Below, in pieces: positions 17,139 through 24,603 of a stretch of DNA of 28,884 nt. Positions within the stretch are counted from its first letter, which is position 1, and every line of letters begins with the position of its first letter. Source of the stretch: Lentisphaeria bacterium UBA1724 (GTDB lineage Bacteria; Verrucomicrobiota; Lentisphaeria; Oligosphaerales; Oligosphaeraceae). The DNA lies in assembly GCA_002315885.1 (NCBI GenBank), contig DCIO01000095.1:13171-42054 (forward strand), read 5' to 3'. Both the position numbers and the translations under genes were made by a program. The notes beneath the pieces are model-generated. The model ran no database searches. It had not been told where the DNA came from and saw only the letters and a list, made by a program, of their open reading frames with translations.

Positions 17139-18053
17139 ATGTCCAGGTATTCCACATTTGATTTCCATCTTCATTCCTGGTGGAGTTACGACGCGTGTAC
17201 GCCGCCGGAATACTATTTCCAGCGTGCCCGCGAATTGAATCTGCGTGCCTTCGCCATCACCGACCACCATAACAACGACGCACTACCGGAAATTCGGCGT
17301 GTGGCAAAATCCTATCCCGAGGTAGGGTATCTATCGGGTGCGGAATTGACTGCGACCACGCCCTACGGCGAGATGGATTTCGTGTGTCTGGGATTGCCTC
17401 TGGAGCCTACCCCCGAATTTGCCGCCCTGAAAGAGGAATACCACGACTATCAGCGGAAGATGGGTGCGGCGATTTCCCGTCGCGTGGAGATGCTGGGCTT
17501 TTCCTATACGGAGGCGGAACGCAGGCAGTTGCTACTTCAATATCGCCCAGAATACACGGTGGAATTCCAGGGCGTGACACATGTCCGGAATGAAATCCAG
17601 GGTGAGTATCTCATCCGCAAGGGCGTGGCAAAGGATATCCAGGAGTGGTACAGCTACCTTTGGGGAGAGAATCGCATCCCGGGACTACTTCCCGAGACCC
17701 CCTCCGCCGACCGCGTCGCCCGAATCGTCCACCAGGCAGGCGGGGTGGTCTTCATCGCACACCCGTTCTATTATTTCAACCACGCAGACGAGGCACGCAT
17801 GGACGCGCTACGGGAATTCGTGCAATTCGACGGCATCGAGTGCGCACACCCCATCATCCCCGCGGAATATACGCCAATCTATCGGCAGTATTGCCTGAAA
17901 TACCATCTGCTTTCCACTGCGGGAACTGACGTCCATTGCGATCCTCCTCATGCGCACCTCCATCTTTCCGATGGCTCCGATATGGCGGACCACCTGGGAG
18001 AAACCACTTGGATGGAGGAAATCCAGGAACGAGTCAACATATACCACGGGTAG
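17139..18053 (+). CDS. PHP-domain metal-dependent phosphoesterase
   Basis: This 304-aa protein shows the PHP metal-site motifs in order: FDFHLHS (residues ~8-13), AITDHHNN (~40), SGAELTATT (~70), FIAHPFYYF (~210) and STAGTDVH (~270). It belongs to the TrpH/YciV-like group (COG0613), some of which hydrolyse nucleotide 3',5'-bisphosphates or short RNAs. The substrate here is not determined. The ATG at 17139 is preferred over the TTG two codons upstream. The leader has CACGGATTTCCACGGATT but no SD. It stands alone after the terminator. Confidence 0.85.
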   Translation: MSRYSTFDFHLHSWWSYDACTPPEYYFQRARELNLRAFAITDHHNNDALPEIRRVAKSYPEVGYLSGAELTATTPYGEMDFVCLGLPLEPTPEFAALKEEYHDYQRKMGAAISRRVEMLGFSYTEAERRQLLLQYRPEYTVEFQGVTHVRNEIQGEYLIRKGVAKDIQEWYSYLWGENRIPGLLPETPSADRVARIVHQAGGVVFIAHPFYYFNHADEARMDALREFVQFDGIECAHPIIPAEYTPIYRQYCLKYHLLSTAGTDVHCDPPHAHLHLSDGSDMADHLGETTWMEEIQERVNIYHG

Positions 18054-18121
18054 CTTCCTTCGATAAACGCGTCTAACCACTACGTTGCGACATCCTCAGG
18101 AGTCATTCGTATCATCCATTT

Positions 18122-18175
18122 TGTCATAAAATCGATTTAAAAATAAATTGAAATTATGACAGGGAACGCTATTTT
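18122..18175 (+). promoter_or_regulatory. promoter with a 40-bp dyad upstream of the XRE gene
   Basis: A dyad with 17-nt arms (18122-18138 and 18145-18161; 14 of 17 positions pair, outer TGTCATAA/TTATGACA perfect) has a 6-nt spacer. It overlaps -35 TTGAAA (18148-18153), which is 16 bp from -10 TATTTT (18170-18175). Transcription would start near 18182, some 23 nt before the XRE ATG. Such placement suits autorepression by the encoded HTH protein; this is inference. Confidence 0.6.
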
Positions 18176-18204
18176 AATTGCGATGACAAAGAGGAAAGAC
18201 GCAA

Positions 18205-18552
18205 ATGAAAAACATTCAGATTGGCAGAAACATACATATGCTGCGGGAATTGATGGGGCTCTCTCAGTCGTGCCTTGCCACCTTCCTGGGGATTGATCAG
18301 AGCAATCTATCCAAGATTGAAACAGGAGAACGTCCAATTTCCTCTGAATCATTGGAAAAACTTTCGACGGTTTTTGGGGTTTCTGTTGATGCCCTTGAAG
18401 GGCAATGTGTTACTCCTGCATCCATGATTTGTGCGTTCCGCAAACGGGATTTTACGCCAGAAGACCTGGAAGTGGTTAGCGCAATCAATCGAATTGCCAT
18501 GAATCTGGACTTTATGCAGGCGTTAGTTGAGAGGGGAGAAGGAAAGAAATGA
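18205..18552 (+). CDS. XRE-family HTH regulator (probable antitoxin/repressor)
   Basis: This 115-aa protein has a Cro/CI-type helix-turn-helix at residues ~8-62. The core is LMGLSQSCLATFLGIDQSNL then KIETGERPISSESLEKLSTVFGV. A short C-terminal part (FRKRDFTPEDLEVVSAINRIA) may dimerise or contact the next gene's product. GAGGAAAG is a recognisable SD 6 nt before the ATG. Its stop overlaps the start of the metallopeptidase gene in an ATGA. It heads a three-gene overlapping operon and has a dyad over its promoter, so autoregulation is likely. Base composition is visibly more AT-rich than the mannosidase region. Confidence 0.9.
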   Translation: MKNIQIGRNIHMLRELMGLSQSCLATFLGIDQSNLSKIETGERPISSESLEKLSTVFGVSVDALEGQCVTPASMICAFRKRDFTPEDLEVVSAINRIAMNLDFMQALVERGEGKK

Positions 18553-19316
18553 ATGACATTGAAATTCTGACGAAGGCCAACCAGCTCAGATGCAGGCTGG
18601 GATTGGACGCGTATTCACCCGTCAATGTGTTTGAATTGGCGCAGTCAATCGATGGGTTGACGACTGTCTTCTATCCAATGGGGGAAAACATAAGTGGGAT
18701 GTGCCTGAAAGGAAAAGGGGGGACCTGCGTCATCGCAATAAATTCCGCCATGTCCCTGGGACGTCAGCGTTTTTCCATGGCCCATGAATTCTACCACAAG
18801 TTTTTTGATGAAAACATGAAGGCTATATGTGCGATGGTGATTGCCACGGAATCGGGAAAGGACACGGAAAAAATAGCCGACAAGTTCGCTTCTTATTTCC
18901 TTATGCCCTCTGTCGGATTTGACAACATGGCAGAAAAATTGGCATCGTCGAACAGCGACAATAAGCTGACCTTTGGGGATATAATCCGGTTGGAGCAGTA
19001 TTTTGGCGTAAGTCATAAGGCCGCAATGATTCGATTGAAGAACAGCGCATTTTTGGCACGCAATAAGTTCGAGGCATTCTTCTCCAACAACATCGTGTAT
19101 TCCACTGCGGAGCGCATGGGCTTCAGCACGGATTTGTATCGGCCTTCAGCTGAGGGACAATCCTATGGCAGTTTCGGATATTATATAACCCTGGCCAACA
19201 AACTGCATGAAGAAGAAGCCATTTCCGATGGCAAGTACGAAGAGTTGATGCTGTCTGCGTTTCGGCCTGATTTAGTATATGGCGGTGGGGGAGATAGCGA
19301 ATATGTCATCGACTAG
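18549..19316 (+). CDS. ImmA/IrrE-family metallo-endopeptidase
   Basis: This 255-aa COG2856-type protease has the zinc motif HEFYH (H79, E80, H83 in RFSMAHEFYHKFF) and the usual downstream helix with a third ligand region (KIADKFASYFLMPS). ImmA of ICEBs1 and IrrE of Deinococcus are known to cut or act on a partner HTH repressor, so the XRE protein encoded just upstream is the natural target. The start overlaps the XRE stop by 4 bp, and an AAGGAAAG SD lies just before it. The C-terminal ~90 residues extend beyond the core protease domain and are of unknown role. The 3' end overlaps the PIN gene by 14 bp. Confidence 0.9.
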   Translation: MNDIEILTKANQLRCRLGLDAYSPVNVFELAQSIDGLTTVFYPMGENISGMCLKGKGGTCVIAINSAMSLGRQRFSMAHEFYHKFFDENMKAICAMVIATESGKDTEKIADKFASYFLMPSVGFDNMAEKLASSNSDNKLTFGDIIRLEQYFGVSHKAAMIRLKNSAFLARNKFEAFFSNNIVYSTAERMGFSTDLYRPSAEGQSYGSFGYYITLANKLHEEEAISDGKYEELMLSAFRPDLVYGGGGDSEYVID

Positions 19317-19842
19317 CCCTCTCTTTTTTGACACGGATTGTTTGTCAGCTTTTCTATGGGTGAGAAACGAAAGTATTCTCGCAAGGTTATATCCAGGAAG
19401 AATTGTCATTCCACAGGTAGTTTATTCCGAGCTCTCAAATCCGTGTGTTTCTCATTTACGAGCCAGAATAGATGAATTGCTTTCTGCGGGGGAGGCTATG
19501 CTTCAGGATATGGACGTTGGGACTCCTGTTTACGATTTCTACAGAAAGTTGATTACAGCGCCGGGTGACGGTCACAGGATTATCGGTCGGGGAGAGGCGG
19601 CGGCGATTGCACTTGCCTGGGTAAACGGTGGAATTGTTGCAAGCAATAATCTTCGTGACATTTCGGCATACGTTAAAGAACTCTGCCTTCTTCACAAAAC
19701 CACGGGCGGAATTCTCAAGGATGCGCTGAATGCAGGAATCATTACGGAATCCCAGGGTGAAGTCATCTGGGGGAATATGTTAAGATGTCGCAGAAAACTA
19801 GGCTATTGCACCTTCTCTGATTATCTCAGGGAAAATCCTTGA
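19303..19842 (+). CDS. PIN-domain protein (probable RNase toxin)
   Basis: This 179-aa protein has the acidic residues of a PIN nuclease: D10 and/or D12 in LFFDTDCLSAF, E43 in VVYSELSN, E98 in GRGEAAAIALA and D119 in ASNNLRDI. The order and spacing match VapC-like and DUF3368-like proteins. The ATG at 19303 is chosen because GGGGGAG lies 9 nt before it and the PIN fold begins directly after. An in-frame ATG at 19279 would add 8 residues inside the protease gene. It overlaps the ImmA/IrrE gene by 14 bp, so the three genes are surely co-transcribed. Its role as a toxin held in check by the HTH/protease pair is inferred. Confidence 0.82.
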   Translation: MSSTSPLFFDTDCLSAFLWVRNESILARLYPGRIVIPQVVYSELSNPCVSHLRARIDELLSAGEAMLQDMDVGTPVYDFYRKLITAPGDGHRIIGRGEAAAIALAWVNGGIVASNNLRDISAYVKELCLLHKTTGGILKDALNAGIITESQGEVIWGNMLRCRRKLGYCTFSDYLRENP

Positions 19843-19861
19843 ACTAAAGTGTTTGGCCTCA

Positions 19862-21754
19862 TCAGAACTCTATTGCATTGATGAAGGGCATTCCGTTGAG
19901 TTCTTGCAGGAGTGTAAGTGGGATGTATCCCATGATCCATCCCGTCATGATATTGTAAGGTCCCCAGTCGGCGTCGTTTGCGATGCCGTGGTATTCCTGT
20001 AGGTCCATATTGTATGCCCTCATCCAGGCGCCGTTGAAGCGCGGGTCGTTGCTGGCTAGCTGTATGTCCAGCAGGTATTTTTGTACGCCCTGATACATCT
20101 TTTCGACTTGAGTTCGCATTGTCGGGGAGAGTTTTCCGCGCCTGAGCAGTCCCAGTGCCAGATAGAGGTAGTTGTTGCAGTAGAGTTGGTCGCCGATGCG
20201 GTCGTGTCCATTGCCATTAGCCACTGCGGCCTCCACTTCCAGGACGCGCTGGAAGATATTGTCTTCCCGGAAGCCTCCGCAGGGCTCCTGGAGGGATTGG
20301 AAGAAATCCAGGATTTCGGTCAGTTTTGCGCTTTGATCCACCTCTGCCAGAGTGTGGATGCTGGCATAGAGGAGCAGCGCGCGACTGAGTACATCGGGCT
20401 TGGAGTGCCCCATGCTCTGGTCGTTCAGGTGGATTTGCTCTGCGAATTTCAGGACTGCGTCAGTGGCTTCGGGCGTATTCATACTGAGTAGGAATGCCGC
20501 CATCTCGCCGTAGAAGACGGGAGTTCGGCTTTCACCCTGGGTGGGAATTTCGGGGCCGGAGAAGGTGCCGTTGTAGAGGCCGTTGGGACCAAGCCAGGCC
20601 AGACAGGCTTTTGCCAGGCGTTCCGCGCAATCGAGATAGCGTTTGTCTCCCGTGGTCCGCCAGAGATAGAGCAGGGCGAGGCCATGGCGTCCGCTGTCAT
20701 TGGCATAGACTGTCTGGGAGTGGTCATACCAGCGAAGCAGGCCATTGTCTTGCTGGATACCCCGGTCCAGGAGGAAATCTGCCAGGTTCTTCGCGATTTG
20801 CAGAAGTGCCTGGTCGTTGGTGTATTTGGCGTATCCCGCCAGGAGTGCGGCAGTCATGAGGACACTGTCCGTGCGGTAGTTTTTCCGCAGAGAGAAGTCC
20901 CCCGACATGAGCATTTCGTAGATGCCCTTGCTGCCGTCGGGTTCAGGCATGAGTCCGCAATGCAGATGCCACTCCACGGCATTCTTCAGGGCGGTGGCCA
21001 CATCGGTGCCATGGGAAAGCTGGTATGGTTTTGGCCAAACGCGGTCCAGCGCGGTGGCGACGGTCTCTTTGGGTTGCTTCGTCAGGTCGCTCCACAGGGC
21101 AGTGAGGCATTTGCGCCAGGCGGTGTCGGGATGCTGGAATTCTGGCTGGAAGTCACTTAGGTTCATTACTGACGAAACGCATCCCTCCTGGTCGTCCATA
21201 AGGAGCGGGAAGCGATTGCCATTGAGATTACTCCCGACTTCTGCCAGAATGGTCCGCATGTATCGCCGGTTGATTGCGGTCGGAAAATAGAAGTGATTCC
21301 GTGCCTGGAGCACATCCTCATTCCAGAAGATCGTCTCTCTGTTGAAGTGGTTTTCGTTGCCCGTGAGGAAATAGGAAAAGACCTCCCGCGCCAGATAGTC
21401 CCGAGAGGGATAGTTCTCCACGTAGAAACGAGTGCCACGGCCTTTCCAGTCCAGGAACCCACGGAGGGACTCGGGGGTGGCTTCCTGCACGACACGCCGT
21501 CCCTGGGAGTACTCTGGCAGAAGGACAACGAGGATGTGGTCTGCGTAGCCCGCCTGGTAGAGTTCGTCCGCATTGGCGAATACAGTCACCTCCCCAAGTT
21601 GCCGCAGGAATGCCCGCATGGCGGGAGTGCCCCCGCAGAGGCGAATGTTGATTGCAGTGTCATTCTTGGATTTCATGGGTGAAGGGCTGGCGGAAACGCA
21701 ACCAAAGAACGTACAGGCGGCGATTGCCAGCAACAGGCAGAGGAAAGATTTCAT
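19862..21754 (-). CDS. lipoprotein with probable alpha/alpha-toroid catalytic domain
   Basis: I do not recognise a named family with certainty. The 630-aa product starts with a lipoprotein signal (MKSFLCLLLAIAACTFFGC, lipid cysteine at 19). An N-terminal alpha/beta segment (~35-170: LCGGTPAMRAFL, HILVVLLPEYSQG, RFYVENYPSRDYLAREVF) resembles ThuA or amidotransferase-like folds. Residues ~250-620 are helix-rich repeats (ALLAGYAKYTND, RHGLALLYLWRTTGDKRYLDCAERLA, WGPYNIMTGWIMGYIP) typical of (alpha/alpha)6 glycosidases or lyases. It probably faces the periplasm and handles carbohydrate. The start at 21754 is chosen for the signal peptide; a 12-residue extension is open. It is convergent with the PIN gene, 19 bp away. 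Confidence 0.7.
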   Translation of the reverse strand: MKSFLCLLLAIAACTFFGCVSASPSPMKSKNDTAINIRLCGGTPAMRAFLRQLGEVTVFANADELYQAGYADHILVVLLPEYSQGRRVVQEATPESLRGFLDWKGRGTRFYVENYPSRDYLAREVFSYFLTGNENHFNRETIFWNEDVLQARNHFYFPTAINRRYMRTILAEVGSNLNGNRFPLLMDDQEGCVSSVMNLSDFQPEFQHPDTAWRKCLTALWSDLTKQPKETVATALDRVWPKPYQLSHGTDVATALKNAVEWHLHCGLMPEPDGSKGIYEMLMSGDFSLRKNYRTDSVLMTAALLAGYAKYTNDQALLQIAKNLADFLLDRGIQQDNGLLRWYDHSQTVYANDSGRHGLALLYLWRTTGDKRYLDCAERLAKACLAWLGPNGLYNGTFSGPEIPTQGESRTPVFYGEMAAFLLSMNTPEATDAVLKFAEQIHLNDQSMGHSKPDVLSRALLLYASIHTLAEVDQSAKLTEILDFFQSLQEPCGGFREDNIFQRVLEVEAAVANGNGHDRIGDQLYCNNYLYLALGLLRRGKLSPTMRTQVEKMYQGVQKYLLDIQLASNDPRFNGAWMRAYNMDLQEYHGIANDADWGPYNIMTGWIMGYIPLTLLQELNGMPFINAIEF

Positions 21755-21795
21755 TTGCAGAAGAGGTTTGACGCGGTTATGTGTCGCCACGGAAT

Positions 21796-21824
21796 AATAT
21801 ACCCTATGGCAGTAGGTATCTTAA
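21796..21824 (-). promoter_or_regulatory. candidate promoter of the lipoprotein gene
   Basis: On the minus strand TTAAGA (21819-21824) and TATATT (21796-21801) are 17 bp apart, about 42 nt upstream of the ATG at 21754. Confidence 0.45.
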
Positions 21825-21872
21825 TCACGAAAGAAGTGAAAAAAACTAGTTGAATTTTCCCCAAAAAAACGC

Positions 21873-21900
21873 TTGCTTTATTCTTGTAAATGCCTACAAT
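21873..21900 (+). promoter_or_regulatory. candidate promoter of the pseudopilin gene
   Basis: TTGCTT (21873-21878) and TACAAT (21895-21900) are 16 bp apart. The start of transcription would fall near 21907. That makes the ATG at 21906 essentially leaderless or outside the message, and favours the ATG at 21951. Confidence 0.5.
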
Positions 21901-21950
21901 AAGGAATGAAGAAGTTTTTTGAACAACCCATAACCACAAACAACCCATTT

Positions 21951-22799
21951 ATGAAAAAGTCCTTTACTTTGATTGAATTGTTGGTTGTGATCGCCATCAT
22001 CGCCATCCTGGCATCCATGCTCCTGCCCGCGCTCTCCAAAGCCCGTGCAAAGGCTCGTGCCATCTCCTGCGTCAACAACCAGAAACAGTGCATCCTGGGA
22101 TTGTTGCTGTATGCCTCCGACTACGAGGACTATATCATCACCGTCCCTGGCTATGTGAACAATGAGGAATACTGGATGTATCCTGCGTGTTACAATGACA
22201 ACACCACGGATGTGGCGAACCGCAAGGCCAATCCCACTGGCAATGGTCAGCTGGGTCTGGGCTACTGGCCCACTGGCGTCGAGCACTGCACCAACTACAA
22301 GGTCACTCCACGCATTGGCACTTCCGATGATTACATCGCGATTGTGAAGCAGGCATACGCTATGCCTTATCGCCGCCAGCCTTGGGGAACTGATATGAGC
22401 GAACCGACTCATGCTACCTGGGGTGGCATCGAACCCAAGATCGTCTGTGGCGTGGGCAATGGCGGCCAGGGATGCCGTCCTGACAGCGGCAGCGTTCCTC
22501 CCTCTGTCCGCTGGATGCTGGCATGCTCCGTCCAGTGCGAGAGCAAAGTCCCCACCACCCGTGGTGCATCCAAGGCGGGCCCCCGTGACTATACCTACGA
22601 TCCCAATATCTTCACCCTCTCCGCCAATCACAGCGACATGTGCAATATCTCGTTCTGGGATGGCCACGCCGAATCCTGCGCCGCCCAGAAGACCGCGGAA
22701 ATCTGGTGCACTGGCAGCAATGGCGCAGTCAATCAGTGCGCTATCATCGTCGGCTCTATCCTGAAACCCTTCGAAGGCCTGACCATTCAGAAGTACTAA
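21951..22799 (+). CDS. type II secretion/type IV pilin-like pseudopilin with H-X9-DG motif
   Basis: This 282-aa protein begins with a short prepilin leader MKKS, then FTLIELLVVIAIIAILASML, the methylated hydrophobic helix with the conserved Glu at +5. Cleavage is expected before F. The C-terminal part holds NHSDMCNISFWDGHAES, in which His is followed by nine residues and DG. This is the processing-associated motif common in large PVC pseudopilin families. Cysteines are unusually frequent in the body. It would be anchored in the inner membrane and may serve a secretion or surface-fibre system. An in-frame ATG at 21906 would give a 19-residue leader. A hairpin terminator follows, so it is probably monocistronic. 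Confidence 0.88.
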   Translation: MKKSFTLIELLVVIAIIAILASMLLPALSKARAKARAISCVNNQKQCILGLLLYASDYEDYIITVPGYVNNEEYWMYPACYNDNTTDVANRKANPTGNGQLGLGYWPTGVEHCTNYKVTPRIGTSDDYIAIVKQAYAMPYRRQPWGTDMSEPTHATWGGIEPKIVCGVGNGGQGCRPDSGSVPPSVRWMLACSVQCESKVPTTRGASKAGPRDYTYDPNIFTLSANHSDMCNISFWDGHAESCAAQKTAEIWCTGSNGAVNQCAIIVGSILKPFEGLTIQKY

Positions 22800-22822
22800 T
22801 TTCAAAATCTGAAATTCGTCGC

Positions 22823-22871
22823 AAGAGGCACAAAGAAGGAAATCCTTTTTTTTGCCTCTTTTGTTGTGCTT
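22823..22871 (+). terminator. hairpin terminator after the pseudopilin
   Basis: 18-nt arms at 22823-22840 and 22843-22860 pair at 16 of 18 positions, with ends AAGAGGCA/TGCCTCTT perfect. The arms are followed by TTGTTGTGCTT. The hairpin begins 24 nt after the stop codon. Confidence 0.65.
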
Positions 22872-22890
22872 AACTTTTGTTGTTTTTCCC

Positions 22891-24522
22891 ATGTTTACTC
22901 GCGAGCCTTCCTGGCTGAAAGATGCCATTATTTACGAAATCTATCCCCAGACCTTCTTTGATACCAACGGCGATGGCATTGGTGATTTGCCAGGCGTCAT
23001 TGAAAAGTTGGACTATATCAAGAGTTTGAATGCCAATGCGATTTGGCTGAATCCGTGTTTTGTGTCTCCCTTCCAGGATGCGGGCTATGACGTTGCGGAC
23101 TACTGCCAGGTCGCACCGCGCTACGGCACAAACGATGACATGAAGCGTCTCTTTGAGGAGGCGCACAAGCGTGGCATGCACGTGTTGCTGGACCTGGTTG
23201 CCGGACACACTTCAATTCAACATCCATGGTTCCTGGATTCCCAGAAGGACAAGACGAATCCTCACAAGAATTTCTATGTATGGACGGATGAGTGGCTTCA
23301 GTCCACGGGCAGATACCGCTTCGTCAGCGGCTATGCTCCTCGTGACGGATATTTCATGATCAATTTCTTCTTCTGCCAGCCCGCATTGAATTTTGGTTTT
23401 GCGCCAGCGGATCCCGAGTTCCCCTGGCAGTTGCCCACGGACCATCCCGAGGTTTTGAAAGTCCGTGAGGCATTGCGTGAAGTGATGAAGTTCTGGCTGG
23501 ACATGGGCTGCGATGGTTTCCGCGTGGATATGGCCGCCAGTCTCATCAAGGGGCCGAATGCCCACGAGGAGTTGGTGAAGTTGTGGCACGATTACCGTGG
23601 CTGGCTGGAAAAGGAATACCCCGAGGCGATTCTGGTGTCCGAGTGGTGTTTGCCACGGGCCGCCATTAGCGCAGGCTTCAATGTGGACTTCATGGCACAT
23701 GCCTGCGAGTCTGGCTATACACTGCTCTTCCGTAGCGAAAAGAACCGCATCAGCAATTCTGCATTCGCCAATGGCCATAGCTTCTTTGATCGGGAAGGTC
23801 TGGGTGACGCGACGCCTTTCCTTCAGCAATTCCAGAACCATCTGAAGAGTATCAAGGGCAGTGGTTACGTGGGGCTCATTACTGGTAACCACGATTTGGG
23901 ACGTCTCCGTGGCGGACGCCCCATCGAGGACGTGAAGGAAGCTATCGCTTTCATGATGCTTCTGCCTGGCGTTCCTTTCGTTTATGCAGGTGACGAAATA
24001 GGCATGGACAATGTCTACGGGCTGGGCAATAAGGAAGGCTCCTATAACCGCTCTGTGGCTCGCACGCCAATCCAGTGGGATGCCACGGAGAAGGCGGGTT
24101 TCTCAACCGCGCCCGTGGAGAATTTCTATCTGCCTTTGGATCCGTCCAAAGATCGTCCCGATGTGGCATCTCAAGAGTCGGATCCCAATTCTCTGCTGAA
24201 TTTCACGCGGAATATTCTGGCGTTGCGCAAGGAATGCCCCGCCGCAGGAAATGCCGGCGATTTCCGGGTGCTCTTCGCGGAAGAGAAGGCATATCCCGTG
24301 GTCTACGGTCGCCGGACGGCAGACTCAGGTGTGTTGGTGGCAGTCAATCCCAGCGGTAAGGCGGTGAAGGCATCTTTCGGTCTGGAAGATTGCGCAAAAT
24401 ATCACGCGAAATATGTCAGCCAGGGAGTGAAACTCTCCAGCCGCGAAGGCGTTACCGAAATTGAAATGCCGCCCGCAAGCTACGCGGTCTATACAATGTG
24501 TAATGTGGCTTCGCCGCAATAG
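22891..24522 (+). CDS. GH13 alpha-glucan hydrolase/transferase
   Basis: This 543-aa alpha-amylase-family enzyme has IIYEIYPQTFFDTNGDGIGD (Asp-rich Ca-site loop, residues 13-32), DLVAGHTS (region I, ~101-108) and GFRVDMAAS with nucleophile D213. VSEWC gives the acid/base E251 and GNHDLGR gives D335. A C-terminal beta-sandwich ends near residue 540. The layout is that of oligo-1,6-glucosidase/trehalose-synthase-like GH13 members. No signal peptide follows the ATG at 22891, so it is likely cytosolic. A TTG at 22852 would add a hydrophobic extension read from a terminator region and is not favoured. Region I carries Gly where Asn normally precedes the His. The stop codon lies inside a 30-bp repeat. 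Confidence 0.92.
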   Translation: MFTREPSWLKDAIIYEIYPQTFFDTNGDGIGDLPGVIEKLDYIKSLNANAIWLNPCFVSPFQDAGYDVADYCQVAPRYGTNDDMKRLFEEAHKRGMHVLLDLVAGHTSIQHPWFLDSQKDKTNPHKNFYVWTDEWLQSTGRYRFVSGYAPRDGYFMINFFFCQPALNFGFAPADPEFPWQLPTDHPEVLKVREALREVMKFWLDMGCDGFRVDMAASLIKGPNAHEELVKLWHDYRGWLEKEYPEAILVSEWCLPRAAISAGFNVDFMAHACESGYTLLFRSEKNRISNSAFANGHSFFDREGLGDATPFLQQFQNHLKSIKGSGYVGLITGNHDLGRLRGGRPIEDVKEAIAFMMLLPGVPFVYAGDEIGMDNVYGLGNKEGSYNRSVARTPIQWDATEKAGFSTAPVENFYLPLDPSKDRPDVASQESDPNSLLNFTRNILALRKECPAAGNAGDFRVLFAEEKAYPVVYGRRTADSGVLVAVNPSGKAVKASFGLEDCAKYHAKYVSQGVKLSSREGVTEIEMPPASYAVYTMCNVASPQ

Positions 24523-24575
24523 AATTGCGACGCACAGGACCGACCTCGCCGCAATAGAATTGCGACGCACAGGAC
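24511..24575. repeat. 30-bp exact direct repeat across the GH13 stop codon
   Basis: The same 30 bases occur at 24511-24540 and 24546-24575, 35 bp apart. Each contains GCAATAGAATTGC, a 5-bp hairpin with a 3-nt loop. The first copy supplies the last residues and stop codon of the GH13 gene. Next to it, AGGTCCTACAGGTCCTG (24587-24603) forms a second small direct repeat that abuts the stop of the convergent esterase gene. Confidence 0.9.
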
Positions 24576-24603
24576 TCCCCCCCCATAGGTCCTACAGGTC
24601 CTG

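Noticed and set aside
21906..21950. Upstream ATG of the pseudopilin
   Set aside because: It coincides with the predicted transcription start and would give an atypically long leader; kept only as an alternative.
22852..22890. TTG start that would give the GH13 enzyme a hydrophobic N-terminus
   Set aside because: It overlaps the pseudopilin terminator hairpin, and the extension is explained by T-rich DNA rather than a real signal peptide.
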